42,937 bases of DNA from Chromera velia (Eukaryota > Sar > Chromeraceae): positions 17,501 to 60,437 of the forward strand of contig JAHBMJ010000015.1 of the NCBI GenBank assembly GCA_018398765.1. Direction: 5' to 3'. A program made the position numbers and the translations under genes. The notes beneath the pieces were generated by a model that had not been told where the DNA came from, searched no databases, and saw nothing but the letters and a program-made list of their open reading frames with translations. This document shows, in pieces, positions 32,276 through 42,908 of the stretch. Every line of letters begins with the position of its first letter. Position 1 is the first letter of the stretch.

Positions 32276-34380
32276 TCAATCGACTCTATCTATCCTGCAG
32301 GCTGCTGTGTGATTCTTTTGACTGACGATGGAATTTTGTGCTCTGCTTGGAGGAAGAAGGGGGGGGGGAGATCGGGGTGCATGGGTGTGAGGGAGTGGGG
32401 ATATTTGCACAAATGTGTTCGATCAGAGACATGAAGTGCTTGCCGGGAGGTCAGCATGGATCTAACCAGCAATGTGTGGGGAAGGGAGCGGGTACCAAAG
32501 GTTTGTACAGTCATCCAGTCGCGTTGCAGAGATGCAGAGAGAAGTGCATGGAAGGTTCCAGAGAGCAAAAAAAAGAACGGCTGTCCTCCTGCTCATATGA
32601 GAATTCGGTTGGGCGACGAGAGGGAAAGGGAGAGGGTCGGGTTGGTTTTCTGGATTCGCGTAGCTCATTCGTCTGTTTGCTTCATTCTTTGTTTCCATTC
32701 TTCGGTGCATGGCTGCACAACGGTAGGTTTCTGCAGTGCTCACTTTGTTTGGTCTGGGCTGTCTCGAAAATTTGGCATATGAATAAATCAAGCTGGATAG
32801 GGGGTGAACAGGAGACAAGAGGACAATCAGGGAAGAGCAGCATCTTGGGGGAGTGATGCAGTTCGTGTTCCCTTCATTGCATTCATTCATTCATTCATTG
32901 CTGGGTGATAAAATGAAGTGAATGAAGAGAGGGAAGAGAAGAGAGAGGGCGGGACAGAGAATAAAGGGGAAAGAGCAACAGTCTTTTGGGAAGCACGGCT
33001 TTCGTTTTTGATCAATTAACATGGGACCTGGGCGAACGACGGGAAAGTGTACGGAAAGTTGGTGGAGTGGGGGGGGAAGTAAGAGAATGTGGTGACGAAG
33101 GAGAGAGTAGATTGAAGGGAGGGCTTGCGAGTTTTTGTTCAGGGGCCTAGGCAGTCGATTTGGATGCCTTCTGGCATTGTAGATGACCATTTCTTTCTTT
33201 CCTTTCTTTGAGAGTTTGCTGTGAACGTGTACCGGGCAGGCAGGAATGATTGTGTGGAGAAAAAGAAAGAAGAATTGTACAGAAGAGAGAGCTTGTGGTC
33301 CTTCAACAAATTCGTGTATATGGGTGGGTCTCTTGGCAATTCTTCGACAAATTCATTTGCAGAACCGTGCATTTCTTTCGAGTCTGACACTAGGACACAG
33401 GAATGAATGAAATTGGATGAAAGTGCCACTTGAAAAAGAGATTGGGGGGGAACATAGAGGGATTTGAGTCTGGTGGAGTCGTCGTATGTTTCTTTAATGT
33501 CTTTTCCTTTTCTTTTCCTGTTTGCCAATTCGATTGCTTGATTGATTGTATTGGACGGTTAGTCCGGAGAAGCAACTTCTCCTCAAAAGTCGTTCTCATT
33601 TTTTACTTTGCTGTTCTCTTCTTTCCTTTGCTGTAATATTCTTTTCTTTGCCAAAATCAAATTTATAGTGAAATTATGTTTTTCTTTTGCCCAGACGCAA
33701 TTCATTGTTCAATTCGTTTCGTTTCTTGCTCAAACGATCGAAGTACACAGCGCTTTTGAGTGGGCTTATATCGCATTGATTGTACAGAAGGAGCCATGCA
33801 CGTACGCGAATACGCAGATGAATGGATGGATTGATAAATGAAAGAGTGCACGGCATCACTTGTCCGTCCGATCGATCGATCCCATGTGTACTTCCCTGGC
33901 AGTCGCCTGTGATGGGTCTCTTATACAAATGGACACTTGAACGGTCTTTGGAGAAACGTTCCAGGTATTTCTTCCTAGATTTCATCTCAGTCTGTCAGCC
34001 CTGTCTGTCTCCTTTCCTGTTTGGCGGCTTGTCGATCTCATCGTCCACTGTCTCGTTGATGGCATCGCTCGCTGATCTGTGAATCGCCTAGTGAATCGCA
34101 GGGGGCAACGAATTCATGCTGCGCCCTCCCGACCCGCGCTGCTCCCTCTGTCGGGTTCTCTCCAAAACCACCGGCGCAATAGGCCCCCCTTCCGAGCACT
34201 GGCAATGCAAGCATCCATGTTGCCATCATTATGATCAACGGATGCCGCCATGTCCACCGCAACTTCTGATCCTTTGTGTAAACTTTCAAGTTGATTACCA
34301 CCAAACTATATGATGTGAGTATATGTCAGTCCAAGTGTAAATCCAGCTGTGAGTCTGAAATTGACTCTGAATGATTCTAG
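32276..34380. other. Intergenic, no gene supported
   Basis: This includes the CPI1 3' UTR. ORFs of 100-170 codons at 32338-32856, 32462-32890 and 33139-33528 overlap on opposite strands and lack motifs. (ATTC)n occurs at 32877-32900. A C-rich plus-strand ORF at 34116-34313 (CSLCRVLS, CKHPCCHH) has clustered cysteines but nothing recognisable. Confidence 0.55.
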
Positions 34381-34398
34381 GAATGATTATACATATCC

Positions 34399-34540
34399 TT
34401 ATTAGTTAGTTAGCTAGTTAGTTAGTTAGTTAGTCAGACGATGCGAAACCTCAGTTGAAGCGCATCAATTTTTTAAACATAATTGTTCACTCATTCATTC
34501 ATTGATTCATTCAGTATATTATATTCATTCATTCATAACA
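34399..34540. repeat. (TTAG)n and (ATTC)n microsatellites
   Basis: TTAG/GTTA tetramers at about 34399-34436 and ATTC tetramers at about 34490-34536 flank the 3' end of the adjacent LINE. Confidence 0.85.
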
Positions 34541-34614
34541 GGTGTAATGAATGATAAAACTATCCAATTATCAAACTGTTTACATTGATATTCAGTTATA
34601 TGTTATGCTATGCT

Positions 34615-37600
34615 CATTATCATCATCATCATCATACGCCATCGTCATCGGCCCATAGTAGGCGTCTAGCGTTCGGCAAGTCATGACATGCAAGGCAGAT
34701 TGTTAAAGATGGACCCTCACTCGGCAACATTTGACAAACTAGCTTAACAACTACATTTCTTCGTGAACTCTTCTACTTCTGGTAGGGCGTGCTTGTGCAT
34801 GAGCGAGGCTGCTTCATGTGATGTTGACTGCCAGCCATGCCATGCCACCTCATAATGCCATCCTCTTCCTTGCTTGTACTTCTTAAGAATTTCCTTTATC
34901 TGACAGCCCTAAACCCAGCTTCCCTTCTTTTCTGCGACTGTCTTCTTCGGCTGCTCTGGCTGTCTGGGGGCGAGGTCTTTGTGTGCTTTGCTAGTGTGAA
35001 TACGAAGCCCGTAGAGGGTAGAGAACGTTCGTCCACATGCCGCACACTTCGCATCTCCATCTCTCTGCCCCTTTCTCACCTCCCTTTTCCTTTCTTTTTC
35101 TTCCGCTGCTCTCTCCTCTACCTTTTTTACCCCATCTTGAATTAACGCCCTCCACCTGCCCCTATGAGAGGCAAGCGTCTGCCACTCGGCCTCATTGATT
35201 TCCAGAAGGCAGAAATCAGAGAAGACACAGTCGCTCTAATGAAGGAGGGGTCGACTAAGGGGGCGCTCTCCTCGGAGATGCCCAAACAACAACTGACGAG
35301 GAAGACGCTCTCCCCCCATCCTCCCAATATGCCCCAGCTACCGGAGTCTGGCGAGTCTGATAGTGCTCTCAATCGTGCACAATCTAAACGCATGACGGAT
35401 GGCGGCATCAGGAGTACGCTCCTGACAAGGCTAGTTCGTCACCTGCCTTATACGCACTATGCATCATGACTCTAACTTCCTGATCTGGTCTCTTTGAGCT
35501 GCCCACGTCTCTGCCCTATAGAGGAGGGCGGGGAGGACTGCACCTTTGAACATGTGCATTTTTATTTTTGTTGTGAGCCCTGCCCACTTCCATACCTCCC
35601 CCTACAACTTCTCTCACACTATTCCTGCTTTCTGGATGTGGTGATGGATCTCTCCATTGAGAGACCCGTCATTCGACATCACACCCCCTAGGTACTAGAA
35701 CTGCTCTACCTCTTGCAGGGGCTGTCCTTTAATGATAATGATAGACTGACGCGGCTTCGCTATATGCCTTTCCTCCCCCCTTCCCGGCTGCAACATCATT
35801 TCTGTCTTCTTGATAGAGATTTTTAACCCCCACCTGTCGTATGCTGCCTGCGGGCGATCTGCAAACTCCTGCATGCGATACTCTTGCATCTCGGGTGCGG
35901 CCAGCCTGGCCAGGTCATCTGCGAACTTCAGATCAGCGACACTGATCTTGAAGGCGGATCGGCCTGCCTTCTTACTCGAAAAAGGCTCTGCAAAATCCAC
36001 CTCCACCTCTATCCCTCCATCCCAGCCCTGCAAGGCCTCCTGCACAACTGCTTCGAAAAGAATGGAGAAAAGAAGAGGTCCCGGACCAATCACACATCCC
36101 TGTCTGACCCCATTCTCAACTGCAAACGGCTCTGTTCTCTCTCCATTCACCTCTACACATTCCTGCATGTTTTGTATAAACGACATGATGATGTCTATTA
36201 GGAGGGGGGGAATGCTCACCTTCAAAAGCAAAGCACGGAGGGCAACATGATTGACTGTGTCGAAGGCCTTTGTCAGATCAACGAACAGCCTCTCCCGTGC
36301 CTTCTCCATGATCTGCCTTGCAGTGAAAAGCATGTCTATTGTCCCCCTCCCCTCCCTGAATCCCGCCTGTGACTCACCTATTTTCTTCTTGTTTCGCTTC
36401 TAGATGCGACCCCCCACAATCTTTGTAAGCACTTTGCCTGCAACGATTAGCAGGGCGATCTCCCTCCAGTTGTCACAGAGCAGACGGTTGCCCTTCTTGG
36501 GGACAGGGACCATCACTGCATCTCTGAACGCCTTCAGCACCCCCCTTTCCCTCCATACTGCCCTAAAAACCTCCAAAAGCCTGCTAATAATCGCTTCCCC
36601 ACCTGCCTTCAGCTGCTCTACTACTATGCTGTCTGCCCCTACAGCTTTCCCATTTGGCAGCCTCTTCACGGCCTCTCTCACTTCTGCTCTGCTTGGAATT
36701 TTATCTATCCACCACTCCATCCACGCTTGCGGGATTTTCTCTATCACCCCCTCAACTGCCTCAGATAGAAGGTTTACAACTCCTTCAAAGAAATGACCAA
36801 AACGGGCTGGCACTTCCCCTGCATCTGTCAGGGGGGGATTTCCCGCTTTCTGCCCTTCCCCCAGGATCGCCTTGATCCCTGGCCTGCCCTGAGGCCTTTG
36901 TAACTCCTTCTAGAAGCGGTAAAGCTTCAAAAAGTTGTTGTACACAAAGGCCTCTTCAAGCTCTTGTCCCTTCTGTGTCCACCAGGCGTTTCGGGCCCTT
37001 CTGACAGCGTGCGCTGCAGCATTCCGTGCTCCGTTTCGATTCAGCTCCCGTCTCCCCCTTCCTGCTCGCATTCTCATAAACAACCCTTGCTTTCTTCTTC
37101 TGTTCAAGCAACGGCAACAGTTGTAAACACGTCTCTGCAAACCATTCTGGCGTAGGGCGCGTGCTTTTGCTTTCTATCGTAGCTTTGGCGACATTGCGGA
37201 TGGTGACAGCTGTCTCCTCCCACAGCTGTTCAGCTGTTGCTGCGGCTGTGACTTTCGGGAGCTTTTCGAGTACGGCATGGAGCGCGGGACCGCGGGTACA
37301 AACGCTTTACTCGCTTATCCAATGCCTGCTGTACGCTTTCTTGCTTCTGCTTTCTGGGGGAAGGGAGACGGATTTTTAGACCAACGAACCGATGATCAGA
37401 CCAACAGTCGATCAACCTGTATACCCTGACATCACCCACCCTGCTCATATCCCCCCTCTTCACAAGAAAGTAGTCGAGCTCGTGCCACTTTTTGGAACGT
37501 GGGTGCTGCCACGATCTTTTGTGGTATGGGGGGTGCTAGAAGAACGAGTTTGCAACGACCAGCTCATGCTCAAGGCAGAACTCGAGCAAGCACTGCCCAT

Positions 37601-38111
37601 TCTGGTTTAGGTATCTCTGCCCCTCCGTGAACCTCCCTAACACCGCCGCCGTTTCCTCATTTCTTTCTCCCACCCTCGCATTGAAATCCCCCCCAATGAC
37701 GACTGGGTTTCCATTTAGGACTTTTCTCACTGCCTCCCCGAGGTCTCGGTAGAACTCAGCCACTTCCTCGTCTCCTGCCCCACTGGTAGGGGCGTAGGTT
37801 GAAATCAGTATGACGGCTTCGAGGTCAACTCGCCCGATACGGCTTGCATTACCGGTTTGTTACAGCACACCGGGTTTCTGCCTCTCTGCCTTCCTACTGA
37901 ACAAGAACCCCACCCCATTCCGCCCTTGCAATACGCTTCCTGCAGGTGGGCCTGCGAAGAGCAACCGCTGCCTTTCGTAACATTCCGTTTCCCCGTGGAT
38001 ATGGGTTTCCTACAGGAACGCAACGTCCATACTTGCCCTGTGGAACTCCTCCGCGATGTGGGCTGTCTTCTTTGGGGGAGCCTGTGCTCCCTTTCCTCCT
38101 GTATCAAGTAA
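34615..38111 (-). mobile_element. Decayed endonuclease-type LINE with (ATG)n tail
   Basis: A non-LTR retrotransposon about 3.5 kb long on the minus strand. In transcription order it shows an apurinic-type endonuclease, a reverse transcriptase, a C-terminal region with LGHIGRM, and a C2H2 finger. The 3' end at 34615-34635 is (CAT)n on the plus strand, an (ATG)n tail on the element strand. The 5' end is unclear: homology fades at about 38110 into AT-rich DNA. A Lys-rich minus-strand ORF at 38532-38753 might be a detached piece of a 5' ORF, but that is speculative. Confidence 0.8.
34880..38111 (-). pseudogene. LINE endonuclease-reverse transcriptase pseudogene
   Basis: Endonuclease: DVAFL(stop)ETH near 38010, ISTYAPTSGAGD, VVIGGDFNARVG, NQNGQCLLEFC, ELDYFLVKRG and CWSDHRFVGL (the SDH active-site motif). 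Reverse transcriptase: GKAVGADSIVVEQLK, VPVPKKGNRLLCDNWREIAL, LFVDLTKAFDTVN (catalytic Asp), VRQGCVIGPGPLLFS, LKFADDLARLA (FADD) and SIKKTEMM. C-terminal: QF(stop)YLGG, LLYRAETW, LGHIGRMGGERLP, then CAACGRTFSTLYGLRIHTSKAH, here broken as CAACGRTF and GLRIHTSKAH, a C2H2 finger. At least 12 in-frame stops interrupt it (38010, 37860, 37536, 36910, 36400, 35695, 35614, 35602, 35464, 35431, 35338, 35236). One or more frame changes occur around 37100-37300 between endonuclease and RT. It is not functional. Confidence 0.82.
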
Positions 38112-38960
38112 GGACCAGTGCATTAAACAAATAAATTGCAAATAAATTGCTTTGACTAGTTTGATGCAAACAATTATTGCAATAGTTGCAATTAATTGCC
38201 AATAATTGCCTATAAAACAAAAATTTAATTTTTCTAAGTGCTCTAGGGTGTTTAAAGGACTATTAATAACATTTTTGTGTTTTTTTATGCATATTTAATG
38301 TGATGTACAGTATTTTAATACTTATATAAATGAATTTAAAATCTTTGAAAGGAGTTATACTAAGTTATACAACTCATTACTAAGCTATTACTTCGTATTA
38401 ATACCTGTAATATATTTAACAATAACTATTTTTATTTTTTAATATAGAAAATATAAACTTAGAATTCAATATGAATGATAAACAATATGAACACACTTTC
38501 ATGTACGGTTCATAACATGAAAATTCTGTAACTATACCTTACTGTAAGGTGCAAAAATTCTGGGTTCCGAGGAACCAGCACTGTCTACGCCGCTTTCCTT
38601 TCTTTCGGTCTCCTTTTTGCCTGTTGCCTTTTTTCCACCTTCCAACTTTCTGTTTCTGCCTTTGTCTGTGCATCTTTGGTTGCCTACCATAGCAACGATG
38701 CTTACATGTTCCCTGAGGGGGGCGGCTCTTGACGCTTCAGGGCAGTTCTGCACGGCTTAACTGGGGGAAAGAAGACTCTCACTGAAACCAGTCCAGCACT
38801 GTTGCACAGAACTCCATGATTTGGGCTGCAATTTTCTTTGGAGAAGCGACGGTTCGATCCAAAGCCTCTACCCCAGATGGGAAAGGCCGGGGTCAGCGGC
38901 GCCGCATATTGCCGAGTAAAGCGTTCGCACCCGCGCTCCGCGCCGTACTCGAAAAGCTCC
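38112..38960. other. AT-rich DNA, then a short GC-richer patch, no gene supported
   Basis: 38112-38540 is strongly AT-rich. 38532-38753 holds a minus-strand ORF with Lys/Glu-rich composition and no recognised domain. 38851-38860 (GGTTCGATCC) matches the tRNA B-box consensus, but no cloverleaf could be drawn around it. Confidence 0.55.
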
Positions 38961-38967
38961 CGAAAGT

Positions 38968-39012
38968 TATACTATACTATGACTATGACTATAATGCGCC
39001 GTCGTTATCCAT
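38968..39012 (-). repeat. Third LINE-tail-like relic
   Basis: TATGACTATGACTATAATGCGCCGTCG resembles the (CAT)n-ACGCC-RTCG tails at 17029 and 34615, but with an ACTATG hexamer instead of CAT (written here in pieces: TATGACTATGACTATAATG and CGCCGTCG). The match is short, so the relation is tentative. Confidence 0.4.
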
Positions 39013-39700
39013 ATCTACAGATACATATCCAGAGCTAGCTCAGGCTAAATATTTTTAATGTTAGGCAGGGAAAAGTTGTTCTGTTCTAGGATATGTATAC
39101 ATCAAATAAAGTTTTACGCAGTGTAATACGCACTGTTTGCAAAAGTATTTGCATATTTATTTCATTTAAATTTATATAAAGTTGACAATAGATTATTACT
39201 ATGGTTATTATTAATTCACAGTAAATAACACACATGCTAGCAGACATCATTGAGAGATTCATTGTACTAGTTATTGTATTTTCTAAAAATATATACTAGT
39301 ATATAATATGAAAATGATTTCTTTTTTTTTCATATATAGTATGATAGTCGTGGGATGTCACAGGCCCAGTTTTTTAACTTTTTTTCAAAAAATAACCTTC
39401 GAAAACGGCCTACTTCAATATTTTCCACAGAATTGTAGCTCTCCAATTATGGTACCTTAGATTCCTACATTTTTTATTTTATTTTATTTTAATTAGTGTC
39501 TAGATTTTTTTTTTAAAAATTTATCACTGGCACCCAGGCTAGCAGAGCTGCAGGCAAAGCTCTTGATCTTGCGTACATCATAACAAATAAACAGGATGGC
39601 TTTGTGTTTGAGCGACGAGTCACTGAGCGTCCTTGAAGTGCAAGATTTTGTTAAAGTGCAGTACTAGGCGCGTTGAAAAATGTATTGAAGAAATCAGTCG
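39013..39700. other. AT-rich intergenic DNA, no gene seen
   Basis: Downstream (3') side of the PARP gene on the minus strand. Poly-T stretches occur near 39318-39330, 39370-39390 and 39506-39515. No ORF or RNA gene is recognised. Confidence 0.65.
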
Positions 39701-39704
39701 TTCT

Positions 39705-42700
39705 CTACCATGTATTAATGCAGCGAGAGCACGCACACCCTACCGCGTGCTCGTAGGTGACTACAAACAGGGGCACTGCAAGCCTGCCGTCAAACACGAC
39801 AAACTCACGGTGGTCCACCCTACCGCCCTCTGCACGCACTGCTGCTACAATGCTGTCGCACCCGTCCGCAGGTCTGTGTGACTGACTGTCCTCATCCAAG
39901 GGCTCCAGCTTCACATCCCGCACACCAACAAAAACCAGGGACAAAAGCATCCGCATCGGTCCCCCGTACGCATGGTGCCTGTGGCTCCCAGGTCCCGAGT
40001 AGAGATCGGCCTTGGAAGCGTTCTCTGCGAAGTAAGTGCCTCGTCCGTAGAGGCTACCCGTGGCCTCCCCACCCCTACAGGGGTCGAAACCCTCTTTGCA
40101 GACCGCCTCCACGCCCTCATCGCTTGTGCCGTGCCACAGCCAGAGCTCTGTCGCAGACCTGCGAGCCTGGACCCTTGCAGACACGTCAGTGCAGAACCCA
40201 AACTCCGAAGCTGGGAAGTGAGAGAAAAGCGGGAGACTGCCAAACTTTGCGTCTGCCATAGAGGGATCGTCGTCGCTCTGCCCATCTATCGAGCGGCCGT
40301 CTTCTCTTTCCCCACTGAGGATTCTCTCCTTCCGCTTTGCCGTCTCCATCAAATACTGGAGGCCCAATCCTGAGGGGAGGCAGATCTCCACATTCTGGAC
40401 CTGCATCCATCCATCCATCCATCCATCCATCCATCCATTTATGCATGGAGTAGTTTTGGGGTTCGTTCAGATTGCATGGCAACATGAATTCATTGCACGA
40501 TCTTTTGAGCACAACTATCCCCCCCCTCAACGCACTACAAAATCAACTTGTGACTAAGGCGGGCCTCTGCACGGAATTCCGTCGCGAAAGGCAATTCAGT
40601 GATTGAAGAACCGAAGCTTCTGGTAGGTTTCCAAAGGCACGCAGAGGGATGAAAGCTTGGACGGCAAGGTCAAGAGTAGCGCGAGCGTGTGTCGTGCGGT
40701 AGAGCGAGGAAGACAGAGAGAGAGAGAGAGAGAGAGAGAGTGCATGAGAAACACGCAGACACAAACACCGACTGGTGCCTCATTTGCATTCTTTTCTTTC
40801 AAAACACATTCATTGGTTCCTTCCTTGGTTTTTCAGTCGATCGGTCAATCTGTGGCCTCTTCCTTCCTTTTCTTTTTTCCCGCTGATTGACAGGCAGAAA
40901 GGCAAGGGAGGAGGAACAGAGAAAGCTAGGTGGAGTGATAAAAAAACTCCTCTGGGAGTTCAGATTTCCGAGACGATCGATGGGAGAACGAATTATAAAC
41001 ACACCTACCTGTAGTCTGGGAGGGCAGCACCACGTGGGATCACCCAGCGCCCGTCTGTGGGAGGTCACAGAGCTCTTCAGATTCTCCTCCACCCATGCTG
41101 CGATCTCTGGAGGGGCCCTCGGCCTGCCTGAGAAAGAACAGGGAGGGCATAGCGCCTTTCTGAGGAAGAAGTCATACAGCATTCCGCCTCTATTTGCCCA
41201 ACTTTGGCCCTCCACCGCAGCCTTCCTACTGCCGCACAAAAGCAGCTCGGTAGAGTCGTTCTGAGGTGCAGTTGCTGCTGCTGTTGTAGCGCTCGGGCCG
41301 TTCTGAGACGTCTCGGAGGCTGTGTCATCCGGATCATGCGCTAGCCAGTCCCCGTTGATGAAGTCCCCGTCTTCCGTCTGAATCTTTGGCACCGGAGACG
41401 CCTTCGCTCCCTCTTCCGAAGCCCCGCGGCGGGGTCGCTTCAAAGAGTGCTCTTGGTGCGCTGTGCGTGACCGGGCCTGTGTCTCTGTCTCTGCAGGAGG
41501 CTTCTCACGTCTCCGGAGAGCGCGCACTTTTCCGGTGGCAGTGTTCACCTGCAGCATCGGTTCCGCATCCACTAAATACGTGAATGCATGTATACACGCG
41601 CATCTTTTTTTCATTTCATCATGAAACACATATGCATGCGCATAAATAAAGAAAAACGATCTTCTTAATTCAAGTCTGCCCGACGTACCTGCATCAATGT
41701 CACCCCATCCGCCTTGTACGTCGCTCCCTGTCTGGAGAATTCCACAGGGGGCGGCAGCTCATTCCCCGCTTCAATCTTGCTTCTGTAACTCTCCAGTTTG
41801 ATGGTCACCTTCTTGCTCAGGGCCTCCCATTTCGAAGGGCCCACGCACACCTCCCACACGCAGCCTGTCGACACTGCAGTTTTCAACATTTCATTCATGC
41901 GTGCGGCAGGGATGGATGCATGCATGATCATTGGCTTCTGTGCATAGAGCCAATCGATCGATCACTTCATGAGGGAAAGATCGTTGCTCAGTGAACACTT
42001 CATGCGACACACGCAAGCAGCTTTCCGCACACAAGTGAAGTCAGCTCGATAGTGGAAGGAAGAGCCCCCGTGGGGCGAAAACAAAAGAGAAAAGACAAAG
42101 CGCGAAGAAAATAAGAAAGTAAAATTACAAGACGAGAAGCTTCGTGAAAATAACAAAAAAATGAGACACAGTGAAAAAACATTCAAAAGAAAAAATAAGA
42201 GAATCAAACAAAGGCAGAAGCAATAATAAAACCGAGCACTGGCCAAGATCCGAAACAAACAAAAAGGAGCACAAGAGGAAGACGTTCACCAAATAAAAAA
42301 AGACGACACTACGGACCAAAAAATCTAGATGCGCTCAGATCGAAGGACAGATCAACAGTCGGAAATTTAGCCATCATCTGCTGAACTAACTCCCTTGTCG
42401 ACCTATCTTTCGCCACCCTCCCGCCTTCGACAGCAAGTTCAGGCCAAAACGCAGAGCATCTCGCAGAGCCTGCCTGCTTGATCACCCAATCTTCCTCTTT
42501 CACGGCACTTCCCTCCAACTTCAGAGCTTGCACCACCGTTTGCACTCGAGAGGAAATCAACGACGCCAACTCTCCCACCGTGTCCTGATTCGAAAGGATG
42601 AAAGGAGAGGACTTCATAGAGACCTCATCTGCGACGACGGCTCCTTCGGGAGCGTTCACAAATTTCAATTCGTACACAACTTCCCTTCCATTTCTGCGCA

Positions 42701-42836
42701 ACTTCAACTCGAGGGTGCTCCCGTTGAAAATTCTGTAGTACGAAAGGGTGCGGTCATCCTCCAGGGTCTGGCCGTTGAAGATCATATCCTGCTGAGGGGG
42801 ACGGACTCCCTCCTTGCCCTCAAACTTTTCCTTCAC
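39705..42836 (-). CDS. Ubl-WWE-PARP protein, ADP-ribosyltransferase (5' partial)
   Basis: A PARP-family ADP-ribosyltransferase, which moves ADP-ribose from NAD to target proteins. Minus-strand exons: 42836-42317, 41873-41689, 41548-41009, 40400-39705. All phases agree. Exon 1 carries most of a ubiquitin-like fold (VKEKFEGKEGVRPPQQ, MIFNGQTLEDDRTLSYY, STLELKLRR); its first strands lie in an exon beyond the window. Exons 2-3 form a WWE domain: VWEVCVGPSKWEALSKK, then GVTLMQ joined across the intron to VNTATGKVRALRR. Exon 4 holds the catalytic domain: LWLWHGTSDEGV (His), YGRGTYFAENASKADLYS (Tyr), LLSLVFVGV and DHREFVVFD (Glu). The H-Y-E triad is therefore present, so transfer activity is expected. 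WWE domains bind iso-ADP-ribose in other proteins. The exon 1-2 junction uses a weak donor (GTCCGT), so two adjacent genes cannot be excluded: without splicing exon 1 stops at 42309. Confidence 0.82.
40401..41008 (-). other. Last PARP intron, with a (GA)n run
   Basis: The interval between the third and fourth PARP exons has the donor GTAGGT at 41008 and the acceptor ATGCAG ending at 40401. It holds an AG-repeat at 40711-40740. A minus-strand ORF piece at 40546-40690 (LDLAVQAFIPLRAFGNL) might be an additional exon. It is not needed for phase or domain continuity. Confidence 0.55.
40403..40440. repeat. (CATC)n abutting the last PARP intron acceptor
   Basis: About nine CATC units. On the minus strand they read TGGA repeats ending directly in TGGATGCAG, the acceptor for the catalytic-domain exon. 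Confidence 0.92.
41874..42316 (-). other. PARP intron between the Ubl and WWE exons
   Basis: A/G-rich on the plus strand (T/C-rich in the sense direction), with a TGCATGCA octamer at 41917-41924 near the acceptor. No other coding signal. Its existence as an intron rests on matching phase (phase 1 to phase 1) and on domain order. Confidence 0.5.
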
Positions 42837-42868
42837 CTGCACAGACCAGACAGACGGCAGAGACAGTG

Positions 42869-42869
42869 A

Positions 42870-42908
<39 letters not shown>

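Noticed and set aside
32338-33528. Several ORFs of 100-170 codons after CPI1
   Set aside because: They overlap each other on both strands, lack motifs and have no consistent splice partners.
34880-38111. Reassigned TAG codon explaining stops in the LINE
   Set aside because: TAG ends the cysteine synthase and PARP frames in this window, and the other LINE frame contains no TAG. Decay is the simpler explanation.
38851-38860. tRNA gene suggested by the B-box GGTTCGATCC
   Set aside because: No A box or acceptor stem pairing can be drawn at the right distance. A tRNA-derived SINE remnant remains possible but is unsupported.
40546-40690. Extra PARP exon
   Set aside because: The frame looks mildly coding, but exons 3 and 4 already join in phase and the domain reads through without it.
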